Position numbers and translations under genes: made by a program. 64,000 nt of DNA from Chondrilla cf. caribensis (lineage: Eukaryota; Porifera; Demospongiae; Chondrillida; Chondrillidae). The stretch lies in assembly GCA_964020155.1 (NCBI GenBank), contig OZ026554.1:1164247-1228246 (forward strand), written 5' to 3'. Below are positions 1-13,104 of the stretch, piece after piece (the stretch's first letter is position 1; each line of letters begins with the position of its first letter). Below the pieces are notes generated by a model. That model did no database searches and was not told where the DNA came from. It saw only the letters and a program-made list of their open reading frames with translations.

Positions 1-39
1 AAGGCTAAGCACAAGTCCAGAGATGATGTATTCCCATCA

Positions 40-3000
40 CTAGCAAGTGGAATCATCACAATACATGATGACGGTACTCCTTGGAATGATAATGACCTCT
101 CTCCCCAGGATGTTCACTGTAACCTGTGTGGTTAAATTATGAGTAATTGCATATTAACATGTTTACAAGGCTAAGAATAAAGCTGTACCAATACTTTTTC
201 TCTTAGTTACCATTATGATAGAATTTATCTGCTTTAAGTAATATTAAGTACATTCTAGTATTGATTTGGAAAGTATCAGCAGTACAACTTACCGATATTG
301 TAATCTCGCGGCATCCTTGCACAATGTAGAGGTTAATCTGGCCTGTACTTCCTAAAATTGTGAATTCCACAATCTTACTCTCAGAGATCACCTCATCCAC
401 TGCTATGCCAAAACCAGGTACACTGGTTACCACATGAAAGCTGTAGGGAGTGTCACATGGGTTGTACGTCACTCTGCTATGTATGTTTTGCGGGGGAAGG
501 GGGAAGAACTCTGCCATCAGAGAACAATTTGTCATGGTACAGTTGTCAGACACATCACATGATCCAGAGAAGCCTTCTATCTGTAGTGTTCTGTTGACAA
601 CCTGATTCATTGATGCACACATCATCTCACTGGTCACTGTGTTGTAACAATATAATGATACCATTAAGGTGTCAAACTAGAAGGTGTCATTGATATTTTA
701 ACACCTTGTATAGATATTTGTCAACTACTTATGCAAATATGTGTGTACATACATACGTACATTTACCTTCACACTGTGGTTTTTCTCCACTCCAAGTACC
801 ATCTTGTAGACAGACCCTTGTTGGACACCCATTCACTTCAAAAGGCTCATTACACTCGTAGGTAGCAATTGATCCAACTTCGTAACCATTGGATCGTTCA
901 ACAGTCCCACATTGTATCTCCTCAAGAACTGGACATACGGTGTACATTTCAATTTCAGTTGGTGGCATCACTCTGAACGTTCTTCCTGAAATCTCCATTT
1001 TCACCTGTGCACATAATAAGTATATCAATAATATTATGTATTTGATGTACTGATTAATTATGAGGTATACGTACCATTATGCATGTATACACTTTATGGC
1101 TTCCATGACTGGAAGTGAAATTTGGCAGCTTGAAGGTCAAGTAACTTATAGTCAGGGTGTAATCTGACAACGTTTCGTAATAGTTGTCATAGGCGGCGGA
1201 ACAGGGGGGGCCAGGGGGGCCATGGCCCCCCCACTCATCACAAAGGTGGGACCAAGAATGTCTATGTAGAGTACTGCATGCATGGACACAATTTCAATAT
1301 CAATCAGTTCAGCACCATGGCCTTTAGGCCCCCCCACTTGTCAAACCATTCCTCCGCCTATGGTTGTACATTGAAGTACACCAACACAACAAGTACAATA
1401 TTCCATTTAGGAGACCCTTTCTGGAAATAGTATCTATTTAAAGGATGTATGTATTCAACTACTGAGCAGGAACAACCAAAGTGAGAACCAAAGTAATTGT
1501 GAAAGAGACTGATTATCTCTTCATTTTGATGACATAATGGTATGGACCTATGTCACTTGTAAGTTTAAACATTGGTCAAATAAAATACTGTAGCCATACA
1601 TGATATTGTGTATGTGTGATTAGAAACTCACTCCTAAAATAATTCCATGGTCCTCTTGTTCTATCTCACACGTTACAGTAAGGTTTGTAACTCCTAACCT
1701 TCTGGTGGCAATTGCAGTTGAAGTAAATATACCAACGATAGGACTGAAATGAGGTGATTGTATCTGCACATGTATGCCGAATGGCCTGTGACCTGGCAAC
1801 AGCCTTATAGTGCTGTTGAATTTCAATGTGAAAAGACCTGTCGGAATTCCCAATGAGCACGTGATTGTCAGACAATCGTCAGATAGATTACACTCTCCTG
1901 AAGTTTCATTGTTATCAACTATTCCGGCTATTGCTGTCCTTGCTGAGGCACACATGGTTTCCTGTGTAGCTTTGAATATATGTGGAGAAATATACACCAA
2001 ATTCAAATGTACTCACTCGTACCATCTACCATCTGTATTCATCATAATGTACTAGTTTAGATAGAGCCTTAATCGACTCGCTTAAGGTCATCCAGTGTAT
2101 ACATACGTACGTACATGTGCATTCAAGTGATGTTACATGAATGTAGGGATGAAAATTAGTTTTTGGTTGTGATAGGCCATATCCCTGAATGAAGTTGCTT
2201 AGGCTCACAATCCATTGAATAGCACTCACTATTTTATTCCCTGCAAACATGGGAAGGCCCCCAGGGAGTTCAGCTATTGATCGTAAGTACATTTGGGTGA
2301 TTCCTAGCTTTCCACGTGATGGAAATTTATCCGTTAATCCAAAATTAAATTATCCAGCAAATTAGTTGACATCCTGCATTATTTTGTTTCACAGTAGAGT
2401 TTTTTAATGTAATTTGCCATAATGGCTTGAGATATCAATTTTCTCCACATACAATTGGTGGGAAATCACACTGGCTATTCCAAACAGATCTCATACATGT
2501 TTGTAGGCATTCTTGTATTTGCAGACAACGTTTTCTGTTTTTATGTGTCTTCTTAACATTTTAATATATCAAGAATCCCACATGCACAGCTAGTGTTTGG
2601 AGTATTTAGTGAATTGAATATGTTGTCCAACTTGAACACTCAAATGCCTGATTGATCTTTAATGGTTGGCAAATGACTGATTCACGACTGCTCTTTTCAG
2701 CACTGTGTGCGCAATTGTAACTTCAATCATAGAGGTGAGCAGCATTTGTTTATTTAGATGTATTTATACCAGCAAAACCACATTGCATGGGTCTATATTA
2801 TCATTCCAATGAATGGTACTCACTTTCACAATGAGGCTCTGCTCCACTCCATGTTCCATCAGCTTGACAGGTCCTGATGGAAGGTCCATCCAGTTCATGT
2901 ATAGGTTCACATTGATACTGTGCAGTAGATCCCACTGTAGCCACATCCGGTCTGATGACAGTACCATGTGTTATATCGGGCAGTGTTGGACACACACATG

Positions 3001-4935
3001 TCATCTTTACATCAATTCGAGGTAGAAACACAATCTCTCTGCCAAGAACACATGCTATACTCTGTAGCATTATAGTAGAAAGTATTTTATATGTAAAGGC
3101 ATTGCACAGAGATTATCATGTTTACACAGTGGAGCACCTACACCAGTGTACTACTGGTGCATGTGTGCAGTGTGTTTATTAGACTTTCTAGTGTGTACCA
3201 ACAATATGTACACATACATATATAGACATGCAGTAGGTGTACCAATATATTGTATGTGTTTAAAAAGTAGTTACTGTGTCTGGTGTATGGTGTGCTTCTC
3301 ACTGATGTAGTGACTCCATAAGGTTTCTGATCCATTTCAACTATTAAAGCGGTGGTAATATTCCTGGTTGGGTCATATAGTGATAAAACTGTGTTATGGG
3401 CAAAGACACCATTGACAATTGTGTTATTGTCACTAGTTGAACGTAACAACATTCCATAAGGCGTCTGACAAGGTAATAAGGTGACAGTACTATTGTAATC
3501 TATAGCAAACACTCCTGGGATCACCACAAGTTTCAATCCTAGACAGCTCAAAGAGAGGCAGTCGCTGGAAACTGTACACTCTCCAAATGTTCCTAATGAA
3601 GTTGTAGTCAGACTGGTGCCCATATTCATTAGTGATTGACACATTCTCTCAACAGGAACTGCAGTTTGAAAGGAGTCACATGCATCATATTGGAATAGTT
3701 ATCCTAATAATGACAGTAGTGCCACCACATGTAGGTATGTATGTACTATATACAGGAAAAAATTATGTATGTATTCAATGTGTATAGTACGTGTATATAA
3801 ATTTAGTCATCATCATCTGTGAGTTCCTCAAGCTACTACGTATCTTGAAGAAGTCAACTGTACTCACCTTGACATGTTGGGGCTGTACCACTCCATGTCC
3901 CATCATCCTGACACGTTCTAGTGTCCTCCCCATTCAGTTGGAAGTGCTGGTTACACTGATATGTAGCGGTGTCTCCAATCGTGGTTCCTCCAGAGACATC
4001 CACTGTTCCATGGTCAATATCTCCGGGATGTCCACAGTCACTGTCACAGCTCATGCAAATCTCACTTTCAGTCCCAGGTGGGGTGATATGTATGGTCCTA
4101 CCTAAGATTTTCACTCTAACCTGAATATAGTGTAAGGAGAACAATATTCCATATACTGCATGTACTGTATAGTATGAATCGTACAATATGTACGTAAGTG
4201 GTATATGTGCTACAGTATGCATTATAATATCACTGAAAGATTTTTAACAGTATATAATGTATGTATGACAATTGTTTGTTCACCTTTGTTGACAGTCCGC
4301 ATGGTCTCTTGGTGATACCAATTGTGAATTCAAATGAAGTATTACCAACTACTCCTGATAATACCCTACGTTTATTAAACCTGCCATCGATGATTGTACC
4401 TATCCCTGGACTAGTGACCTTGTAAGAGATAGCTGGTGGCTTTGCACAAGGGAACAGGTGTATTTGTGTTATGACGATAATGTTTGGTGTAAGACCAAAG
4501 CTCCTCAGAGACTGACAACTCATGTCAATGCAGTCACTGGACAAAGTACATCTTCCTCCAATAGTTGTACTTAGTATTTGTTTTCCGAATGTCTCCAACG
4601 ATTTGCACATTTTCTCCATTGAAACTGTATCATAATAGAGCTATGTGACATGTATCCTCTGGTAGTACATGTAGACAGTGTGTACACTCTCACCTATACA
4701 TGTTGGTTCCATCCCACTCCATGTTCCATCAGACAGACATGTTCTTGTTGCTGGTCCCTTGAGCTGATAGTCCTCATTGCAATTGTAAGTGGCAGTGGAA
4801 CCAGGCATGACTCCAGTCATGTTAACAGATCCATTGTCGATGTCTTCAAGTGTCTCACAGTTACTCACATCTACATGTGCAATGTAGTATCCAGAGTAGG
4901 TCAGAGCAAGTACACACATGCATGCACTCACACAT

Positions 4936-5013
<78 letters not shown>

Positions 5014-6229
5014 CACATACACACACACACACATACACTATGTACGTACATACTATATTCCCCATTTGTATATGTACAGTATTCAACTCACCAGGTACAG
5101 TTACTTGTTGGTTATTTTTTCCTGACTTACACTTGATCTCAACTGAATACCTTCCTGGTCTCACCGACATGGAGAACTTGTCGAAACCTGCATAGGGATA
5201 CAGTGAATGTCATTTTTCACTGTGTGTGTATATGTACAAAATATATGTTATATTGGTATAGGTGTAGAACACCATGTACTATATTAGTAATATATGTTTG
5301 TGGTGATGCACAATTATATATTATTATGTATTTCAATTTAGTATTTACAGCATGTGGTACAGTTGTACCTCATGTCTAGCAGCTACTCTCTTATACTGTA
5401 CAGCAAATGTATCTCTGAAACAACCCACATTTCTTTATAGTTGCAAAGGAAGTCTTTTTTCTTCCTTGGACTGTCTTCACAAGACACTGGCATGTTCCAC
5501 TACCACTGTAGTCAAAGTCCACATGGAGACTGTAGTAGTCCCCATCCTGTACTGAAGAGATGGTCACATTCTGCAGAGCTGGGGGTTTCCTTTGAGCGTT
5601 CACGGTCAATGTAGCCAACACTAAGCCTGCAATAGTGGAAGCGTTTGGAATATTATGTATGCACTACATTACTCTGTATATCCGTCATTCAGGAACTGTT
5701 TAAGCTCTAATAATTATTAGAGGCTTTCACATCTCATAGGCAGCCCTCAAACTCGCATCATTTCAAGTTCCGGTGTGTTACGCTCAATAATTAATATATA
5801 ACATGTATTCCTAAGCGTGACCGCAACAGTGAATTTATATTATAATTAATAATGCGCCAAAAAGATGGCCAATTTAGAAACGCCGAGAATTAGGCTAGAA
5901 TTCGAGCACAATGGCTTTACCGAACGTTGTATCTATGTATAGCAGTATGCAAAACTATTGATAGGTGTAGCTTGTTGAATAGCCATCTATGTGTAACACT
6001 ATAATAGAATACGCCAGCTGTTATGTATTCTGCTATACGTTTAGTGACATTTCAAAACTTTTCAAAAGATTTATGACACTTCTTGCTCCAAATTACTATT
6101 GCATAGGTACATAGTCAGCCAATATTGTTAGTATCCTGTCATCCTATCAATTACTGTAACACATACCTCATCTCCACTGTGTGTGGTTCTCAGTTACTCA
6201 CCTAGCAGTGCAACTACTACCAGCTTCAT
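40..6229 (-). CDS. Gene A: secreted protein of alternating X domains and CCP/Sushi modules, 12 exons, 896 aa
   Basis: Exons from 5' to 3' (high to low): 6229-6202, 5626-5429, 5187-5092, 4870-4694, 4624-4284, 4120-3868, 3658-3303, 3061-2824, 1969-1632, 1004-767, 636-293, 123-40. All have GT/AG junctions and together give 2691 nt, one open frame. Exons 1-2 encode a signal peptide (MKLVVVALLGLVLATLTVNA). Exons 2-3 encode a ~75-residue N-terminal domain with Cys residues. Exon 4 is a CCP. Then come four X-domain exons (start phase 1, end phase 0; core C-x-S-x-D/N-C...C...L-x-P-C-x-x-P) alternating with three linker+CCP exons (linker V-x-V-x-I-L-G-R-x-I-x-I-x-P; start phase 0, end phase 1). The CCPs keep four Cys and the Trp in W-S-G. 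The last exon holds only a linker ending D-D-S-T-C-stop. N-glycosylation sequons are common in X. No membrane segment follows the signal peptide, so the protein is probably secreted. Function is unknown; adhesion or immune recognition is inferred. Confidence 0.82.
1188..1362. mobile_element. 175-bp MITE in an intron of gene A
   Basis: Terminal inverted repeats CATAGGCGGCGGAA / CATAGGCGGAGGAA, flanked by a direct GTTGT on each side. The matching intron of gene C (about 14280-14290) lacks it, giving an empty site. The interior has a G-run/C-run palindrome. No coding capacity. Confidence 0.75.
4938..5012. repeat. (CA)n microsatellite, gene A intron 3
   Basis: About 75 bp of CA between exons 3 and 4, shared in position with gene C. 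Confidence 0.9.
5757..5930. repeat. Dispersed repeat in an intron of gene A
   Basis: Related to 21540-21720 (shared words TTATATTATAATT, AAGATGGCC, GGCTAGAATTCG). Absent from gene C's much shorter first intron. Class unknown. Confidence 0.5.
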
Positions 6230-6417
6230 CCTTCCGAGTCAACTCTACTGGTGTTTTGAGCTTACAATGAGATGTGTTGTGTTTTGGAGTCAAGTGTGAC
6301 CTGTGGCAAAGTTCATATGGATGCTGATTAAATCAACATGGCATAATTGCATCATGGGTATCAATGTTTTGCTTATGTATTCTATTACTATTAATTTCAT
6401 ATACAGTCACACACACA

Positions 6418-6449
<32 letters not shown>

Positions 6450-7192
6450 CACACGTACAATATGCATCTTTAGGTTGTACTCTCCATTAGAGGGGTTGTA
6501 GTACATGTTAGAATTTTTGGAGAAATTCTTCAGACTGTCCAAGTATCCTACAACCATTCACATAAACTGGACTCTTTATTTTTCTGTTGCTTGAGATTCT
6601 GTATGCTCTCCATGGTTGTACTACATTCCTATTAAATGTGGATCTTGCATGGTCATATGTCAGGTATCAAGTCAAGTCAAGTTCTCAAGTCTCACTATTA
6701 TATTGAGCCATGTCATACAACACACATCTCACTAGAATTCCCTGACAGAGACACTGGAGGGAATCCTTATGTAGTTGTTTACTCCGAAGAATAGTACTTT
6801 AATGTCTTCTTAATCAGGTTGTGATAATGTTTAATATGTACACTGTGTACTTTGTGTTATTATATTCAATAACAAAACTGGGGCCAACTCACATTGTGTG
6901 TGTGTGCAGTATTTATATGTATATACTACCCCTATTGCGTCCTTGCATAGTCATATGTACTCACTGTTATGAGCTATGTCACTAGATACATAGTTACGTA
7001 TATTATATATATATTCAAAACTTTTATTTACTATATGTATTCATATCCGTACATATATCAAACAATTTACTTTCCAACAATTTCAAAGTCGTTTGATTTA
7101 GTAATCACTCCCTGTATCATAATTGCAATGTTTAATTATGTTATGCTATGACAATAATGACAAATGATACAGTCTATCAACTACGTAAGGCC
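6230..7192. other. Spacer between genes A and B
   Basis: Holds the A promoter side, a CA repeat and AT-rich sequence. 6920-7230 is repeated at 12720-13060 beyond gene C. No gene seen. Confidence 0.6.
6409..6452. repeat. (CA)n/(CGCA)n microsatellite upstream of gene A
   Basis: Mixed CA and GCAC units between genes A and B. Confidence 0.85.
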
Positions 7193-7198
7193 TTTATT
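7193..7198 (-). terminator. Poly(A) signal of gene B
   Basis: AATAAA on the minus strand, about 60 nt after the stop codon. The same site is conserved after gene C. Confidence 0.6.
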
Positions 7199-7258
7199 AT
7201 AATATTATCAGTTTGAGTGAAGGCTAAACACAAGTCCAGAGATGATGTATTCCCATCA

Positions 7259-10200
7259 CTAGCAAGTGGAATCATCACAATACATGATGACGGTACTCCT
7301 TGGAATGATAATGATCTCTCTCCCCAGGATGTTCACTGTAACCTGTGTGGTTAAATTATGAGTAATTGTATAGTAAGGTGTGTACAAGGCTAAGTATAAA
7401 ACTGTGTACTAATACTTCTCTTACAGTTAATATTATGGTATTACCATGCTGTCCGAAACTTTTGTGGGATGTAATTTTCACAAATTTCACGACAAAGGTA
7501 GGATTCGTAAAAATATCTTTGCCAAATTTATTGTAGGTAGATATAAAATGGCTGGCATTGTATCAAGGGGCAATTTTCACTTGTTTGTGATTATATTTGA
7601 CAACAACCCATAGTCGAAGCACACCAAGATGTCCTAGAGTATCAAGGATTATTTCAGACCTTTTTATTCTGAAGTCAAAGCACATTGCCCAAGTATCTCC
7701 CTAGCGTTTTTCAAGGCGTTCAAAGGGAAATTAAAGAACTTGTGAAAAATTCCGAGAACTCAGCAAGAAGCGAGGGCCTTACCAAGGTGGATTATCACAA
7801 ACGCCAGAACCTTGTCTCGACTATGATAGCACTGTGCTGTTCTGTCACCAAATATAATGCAAAATCTGAAATGCTAAACGATAACCAATAAACTTGCCTT
7901 TCACAAAAATAAAAGGTAAATTGTCCCGAATCAAACTATTTGTGAAATTTACATCTTTCAAAAATTTCAGACACTATGGTATTTATTTGCTTGAAGTGAT
8001 ATTAAGTACATTCAAGTATTGAGTTGGAATGTTACAGCTGTACGTATGTGATTAGTAATATCATTTATGATCTCTACATATTTGATAGTTGGTACAGCTT
8101 ACCGATATTGTGATCTTGCGGTATCCTTGCACAATGTTGAAGTTGATGTGGTTCGTAGTTAGTCCAATTGTGAATTCCACAATCTTACTCTCCGAGATCA
8201 CCTCATCCACTGCTATGCCAAAACCAGGTACATTGATAACCACATGAAAGCTGTAGGGAGTGTCACATGGGTTGTAGGTCACTCTGCTACGTATGTTTTG
8301 GGGAGGAAAAAGGAAGAACTCTGCCATCAGAGAACAATTTGTCATGGTACAGTTGTCAGATATGTCACATGATCCAGAGAAGCCATCCACCTGTAGTGTT
8401 CTGTTGATCACCCGATTCACTGACGCGCACATCATCTCACTGGTAGCTGCATTGTAGTAATATGATTATGATACCATTAAAACAAACTGGAAAGTGGCAT
8501 TGATATTTGAACGCATATGTGTCTATATAATATTATGTGGAATATATATTTGTATACTACTTGTGCAAATACATGTACACATACGTACATACATGTACCT
8601 TCACACTGTGGTTTTTCTCCACTCCAAGTAGCATCTGGTAGACAGACCCTTGTTGGATGTCCATTCATTTCCCAAGGCTCATTACACTCGTAGGTAGCAA
8701 TTGATCCAACCTCGTAACCATTGGATCGTTCAACTGTTCCATGTTTCATATCCTCAAGAGTAGGACAGGTTTCTACAAAATGAACACTCAAATATCTGAT
8801 TGACAACATTTGTGGTTGGAAAATGACTGTCTTTCCACCACTGTGTGTTCAATTGTAACTTGAGCAGCATTTTCCATTCAAGTGTATGTATGTGGTGCTA
8901 CCAGCAACACCAGTGTGCATGTGTTTGTACAGTACTAACACTTCTATGAATGGTACTCACTGTCACAAGTTGGCTCTGCTCCACTCCATGTTCCATCAGC
9001 TTGACAGGTCCTGATGGAAGGTCCATTCAGTACATGTGTTGGATCACATTGATAACGTGCAGTAGATCCCACTGTAGCCACATCCGGTCTGATGACAGTA
9101 CCATGTGTTATGTCGGGCAGTGTTGGACACACACATGTCATCTTTACATCAATTTGAGGTAGAAACACAATCTTTTTGCCAAGGACATATGCTGTACTCT
9201 GTAGCATTATGGTAGGAAGTATATGATACGTAGAGACATTGCACAGGGAATGATGTTTTTACACAATGTGAACACATGTACATATGTAGTGTACGTCTGC
9301 ATGTAGGGAGTTAGGTACATACGTACATAGTTTGCAGTATAGTTTGGACTTTTTGATATGTCCTACAAGCCTACATATTGTATGGGTTTAACAAATCTTG
9401 TGTTTAGTGTATTGTGTGATTCTCACTGATGTAGTGACTCCACAAGGTTTCTGATCCACTTCAGCTATTATGATATTGCTAAGTTTTGTTGTAGGATCAA
9501 AGAGCTTCAAAATTGTGTTATGAGCAAAGACTCCATTGACAATTGTAACATCTCCAGATGTTGCTTTTAACAGCATTCCATAAGGAGGCTGGCAAGGTAA
9601 TAAGGTGACAGAACTATTGTAATCTATAGCAAACACTCCTGGGATCACCACAAGTTTTAGCCCCAGACACCTCAGCGAGAGACAATCGCTGGAAACTGTA
9701 CACTCTCCAACAGTTCCAATTGACGTTGTAGTCAGACTGGTGGCCATATCCATTAGTGATTGACACATGCTCTCAACAGGAACTGCAGTATTAAAGTGAT
9801 TACCTCATATTAGAGTACTCAATTCAAATAGAATGTAGGGCTCATGTGTACAGTATGTACTGTACATAAGTATGGAATCTCATTAATGTGTGTTTTTACC
9901 AACCTTTGAACTATCTACAAGAGGTCCATTGTACTCACCTTGACATGTTGGGGCTGTACCACTCCATGTCCCATCATCCTGACACGTTCTAGTGTCCTCC
10001 CCGTTCAGTTGGAAGTGCTGGTCACACTGATATGTAGCAGTGTCTCCAATCATGGTTCCTCCGGACACATCCACTGTTCCATGGTCAATATCTCCGGGAT
10101 GTCCACAGTCACCATCGCAGCTCATGCAAATCTCACTTTCAACCCCAGGTGGTGTGATATGCACGGTCCTACCTAATATTTTCACTCTAACCTGAATGTG

Positions 10201-11415
10201 GTATTGTAGGCAGACCAATATTATTTCATATGATATACGTATTACATATTATACAGTGGTTGAAAAAGTGTAGTTATCAGTATGGCCTCTGTCTGTTATG
10301 TAGCATGTCTTAAGTGTTCTTGCTATCCCAAAAATTATTTCTGTATAATTGATATCATTTGTTTGTTTGTTTGTACATCAAGGGAAAATGTGACACACAA
10401 CACTACTGAATAAACACCGATTTTGAATAGGTACAATAAGGTAATGGACAGTGTTCATTGTGTTGCAAAAGATCCTGTATTACAGCCACCATTCTCTGAC
10501 TATATGTTGTTTTCAATTGGAATTCCCTTTAGATTCTGGTTCCTGGCACCCGTAAAATGTATGCATTTGCTTCCATGCATGCTCATACATGTGTGATGTA
10601 TGTTTGTTATACAGTATACTCACCATTGCTGATAGTCCATACAGTCTCTGAGTTATGTCAATCGTTATATCATATGCAGTAGTACCGACTACTCCTGATA
10701 TGTTCCTACTTTCGTTGAAAGTGCCATCAATGATTGTACCTATCTTGGGACTATCGACTTTGTAGGAGATGGCTGGTGGTTTTGCACAAGGGAACAGGTG
10801 TATTCTTGCTGTGGTGGGGAGGTTTGTTACTGGACCGAAATTCCTCACAAACTGACACCTCATGTCAATACAATCGCTTGACAAAGTACAATGGCCTCCA
10901 TTAGATGTACTCAGTATCTGTTGTCCAAGTTTCCCCAACGACTCACACATTTTCTCCATTGAAACTGTATCATAATAGGGTTATGTGACATTTTGCATAC
11001 ACTAGACATGTGTATGCATACACACGCATGCACACACACACTATGTACAGTACCATAATATTCCACACATGTGTACAGTACCATAACTCACCCGGTTCAG
11101 CATCTTGTTGGCTTGTCTTTCCTACTACATATGTACCTGAGGCCACTGATACAGAAAATAACATTCAACACTTCCTACATATTTGAGATGTCTGTAGTTG
11201 CTGTGAGACTAGTAACTTTTTACCACTTGCTACAACTCAGTAGAGAAATAGGCTGCTATCAGTTCAGTATATTTGATTTGTCTAGTTGTAATTTTTCTTG
11301 TTTAAAAATGCTCTCCCACAAGTACATACCTAGTAGTCGGGTAACATTCCAAATAACACATATTCTTACCTTGTTCTAGACACTCACCTAACAGTACAGC
11401 TACTGCCAGCTTCAT
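7259..11415 (-). CDS. Gene B: shorter X-domain/CCP paralogue, 9 exons, 623 aa
   Basis: Exons: 11415-11388, 11145-11092, 10964-10624, 10191-9939, 9782-9427, 9198-8961, 8772-8599, 8446-8103, 7342-7259. They sum to 1872 nt and stay in frame. The signal exon (MKLAVAVLL) splices in phase 1 to a 54-nt exon, giving a hydrophobic start and then a short polar stretch. The two-exon N-terminal domain and first CCP of genes A and C are missing. Order after that: X, linker+CCP, X, linker+CCP, a CCP exon that lacks the linker (174 nt, phase 1-1), X, and the terminal linker exon ending D-D-S-T-C-stop. The third X domain of gene A and the following linker are absent, so two CCPs are adjacent. The intron before the last exon carries a 536-bp TA-flanked transposon. 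Probably secreted; function unknown. Confidence 0.8.
7444..7979. mobile_element. 536-bp TA-flanked transposon in the last intron of gene B
   Basis: Imperfect ~45-bp inverted ends (CCATGCTGTCCGAAA / CCATAGTGTCTGAAA) with TA on both sides. The duplicated copy of this intron at about 11840-11880 shows the empty site. A 68-codon frame inside (7685-7891) is unassigned. A non-autonomous Tc1/mariner-like element is inferred from the TA target. Confidence 0.7.
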
Positions 11416-12310
11416 CCTTCAACTCGGCTGGTGTTTTGACCTTTACGAATGTGTTGAGTTTGTAAACGTAGTACAATACAGAGTATACAATGACTTTCTG
11501 GTGTGTAACATGCTATTATTGTAGTGGAATACCGATAAATTCATTACAGCCGTAAGAATGCGTGTGTGGTTTTGCCAGTTTTAAACTTTTTTTCTTAATT
11601 TGATCAGCATCCCTATGAACTTCACCACAGGTGACCCATATGTAATGACATCATATGTATTACAATTCTTGTGTATTCTAAATAATATGTATAGGGGCGG
11701 ATCTACAGTAGGTTCAAATACTCTTTGTTAGTACATTCAAGTATTGGAGTAATTCAAATTGGAACATTCAAGTACTTGAGTAATTGTATATTAAGGTGTA
11801 TACGAGGCTAAGTATAAAACTGTGTACTAGTACTTCAATATCTTACAGTAACTGTTGTGGTATTAGTTATTTGCTTGAAGTGATATTAAGTACATTCAAG
11901 TATTGAGTTGGAATGTTTCAGCTGTACGTATGTGATTAGTAATATCATTTATGATCTCTACATATTTGATAGTTTATACTTACTGATATTGTAGAGGAAT
12001 ACTGATAATTTCATTACAGCCGTAAGAATGCGTGTGTGGTTTTGCCAGTTTTAAACCTTTTTTTCTTAATTTGATCAGCATCCGTATGAACTTCACCACA
12101 GGTGACTCATACGGTAATGACATCATATATATTACAATTCTTGTGTATTCTAATTAATATGCATAGGGCGGATCTACAGTAGGTTCAACTACTCTTCGTT
12201 GGAGGCCCCCCCTTTGGAATTTGAACTTATGAAACAACCCACCCATAATTATTTCAGAAATCACCCTGATGTACATTTTATATGTGCACACATGCATACA
12301 CGCACGCAAA

Positions 12311-12313
<3 letters not shown>

Positions 12314-12381
<68 letters not shown>
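12314..12381. repeat. (CA)n microsatellite upstream of gene B
   Basis: Next to the relic 54-nt exon, as in the intron of genes A and C. Confidence 0.9.
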
Positions 12382-12382
<1 letters not shown>

Positions 12383-12441
12383 ACACACACACTATGTACA
12401 GTACCATAATATTCCCCACATGTATACAGTATGTAACTCAC

Positions 12442-12495
12442 CCGGTTCAGCATCTTGTTGGCTTGTCTTTCCTACTACATATGTACCTGAGGCCA
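12442..12495 (-). pseudogene. Relic copy of gene B exon 2
   Basis: An intact 54-nt exon with both splice sites, near-identical to 11145-11092. No first exon lies upstream and no X exon follows before gene B. It is part of a mosaic duplication at about 11700-12500. Confidence 0.6.
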
Positions 12496-13038
12496 CTGAT
12501 ACAGAATGCATACATTCACACACAGTGCACATCTTTTCGGAATTGTGGCACCTTATTCCATCTTGTAGGTTGTGTTACCTCAGACTTATGATTTATTTGA
12601 CGAATAGTTCATTCTGGTTTCCAGTTAGTTTATTGTAAAAAAATCATTTGCAATACAAAATCGATTTATGTTTACATGGAAGAATTCTGCTGGCATGCAA
12701 TCCAACTTCACGTAAGCTAGGCTTAGTACAACATGGTTATACCACCCCTATTGAGATGGGGTCCTTGCATGGTTATTTGTACTCACTATTATGATCTACG
12801 TCACTAGATACATAGATACATGTATGTAATATGCAAACCTTTTATGTATGTACTATAATATGTATTGATGTCCATACAATATTATTTATTATTGTTATTA
12901 TGTATCAAACAGTTTAATTCCTAATAATTTCAAAGTTATTTGATTTAGTAATCACTCCTTTATCATAATTGCAATGTTGAATTATGTTATGCTATAACAA
13001 TAATGATAAATGATACAGTCTATCAACTACGTAAGGCC

Positions 13039-13044
13039 TTTATT
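13039..13044 (-). terminator. Poly(A) signal of gene C
   Basis: AATAAA on the minus strand, about 60 nt after the stop, in sequence shared with the end of gene B. Confidence 0.6.
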
Positions 13045-13104
13045 ATATTATTATCAGTTTGAGTGAAGGCTAAGCACAAGTCCAGAGATGATGTATTCCC
13101 ATCA

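Larger units (their letters stand above)
11416..13038. other. Spacer between genes B and C: mosaic of duplicated pieces
   Basis: 11757-11985 copies the last intron of a B-type gene, 11990-12180 copies 11520-11700, and 12385-12495 copies gene B exon 2 and its flank. No complete gene. Confidence 0.65.

Noticed and set aside
2026..2292. 88-codon open frame in an intron of gene A
   Set aside because: The matching intron of gene C breaks the frame, there are no fitting splice sites and no recognised domain.
4650..5195. Long His-Thr-rich or Cys-Val-rich open frames around the CA repeats
   Set aside because: They are translations of (CA)n in different frames and overlap genuine exons on the other strand.
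6969..7151. Plus-strand hydrophobic 60-codon frame
   Set aside because: AT-rich spacer; no splice or promoter signal and not conserved in the 12800-13000 copy.
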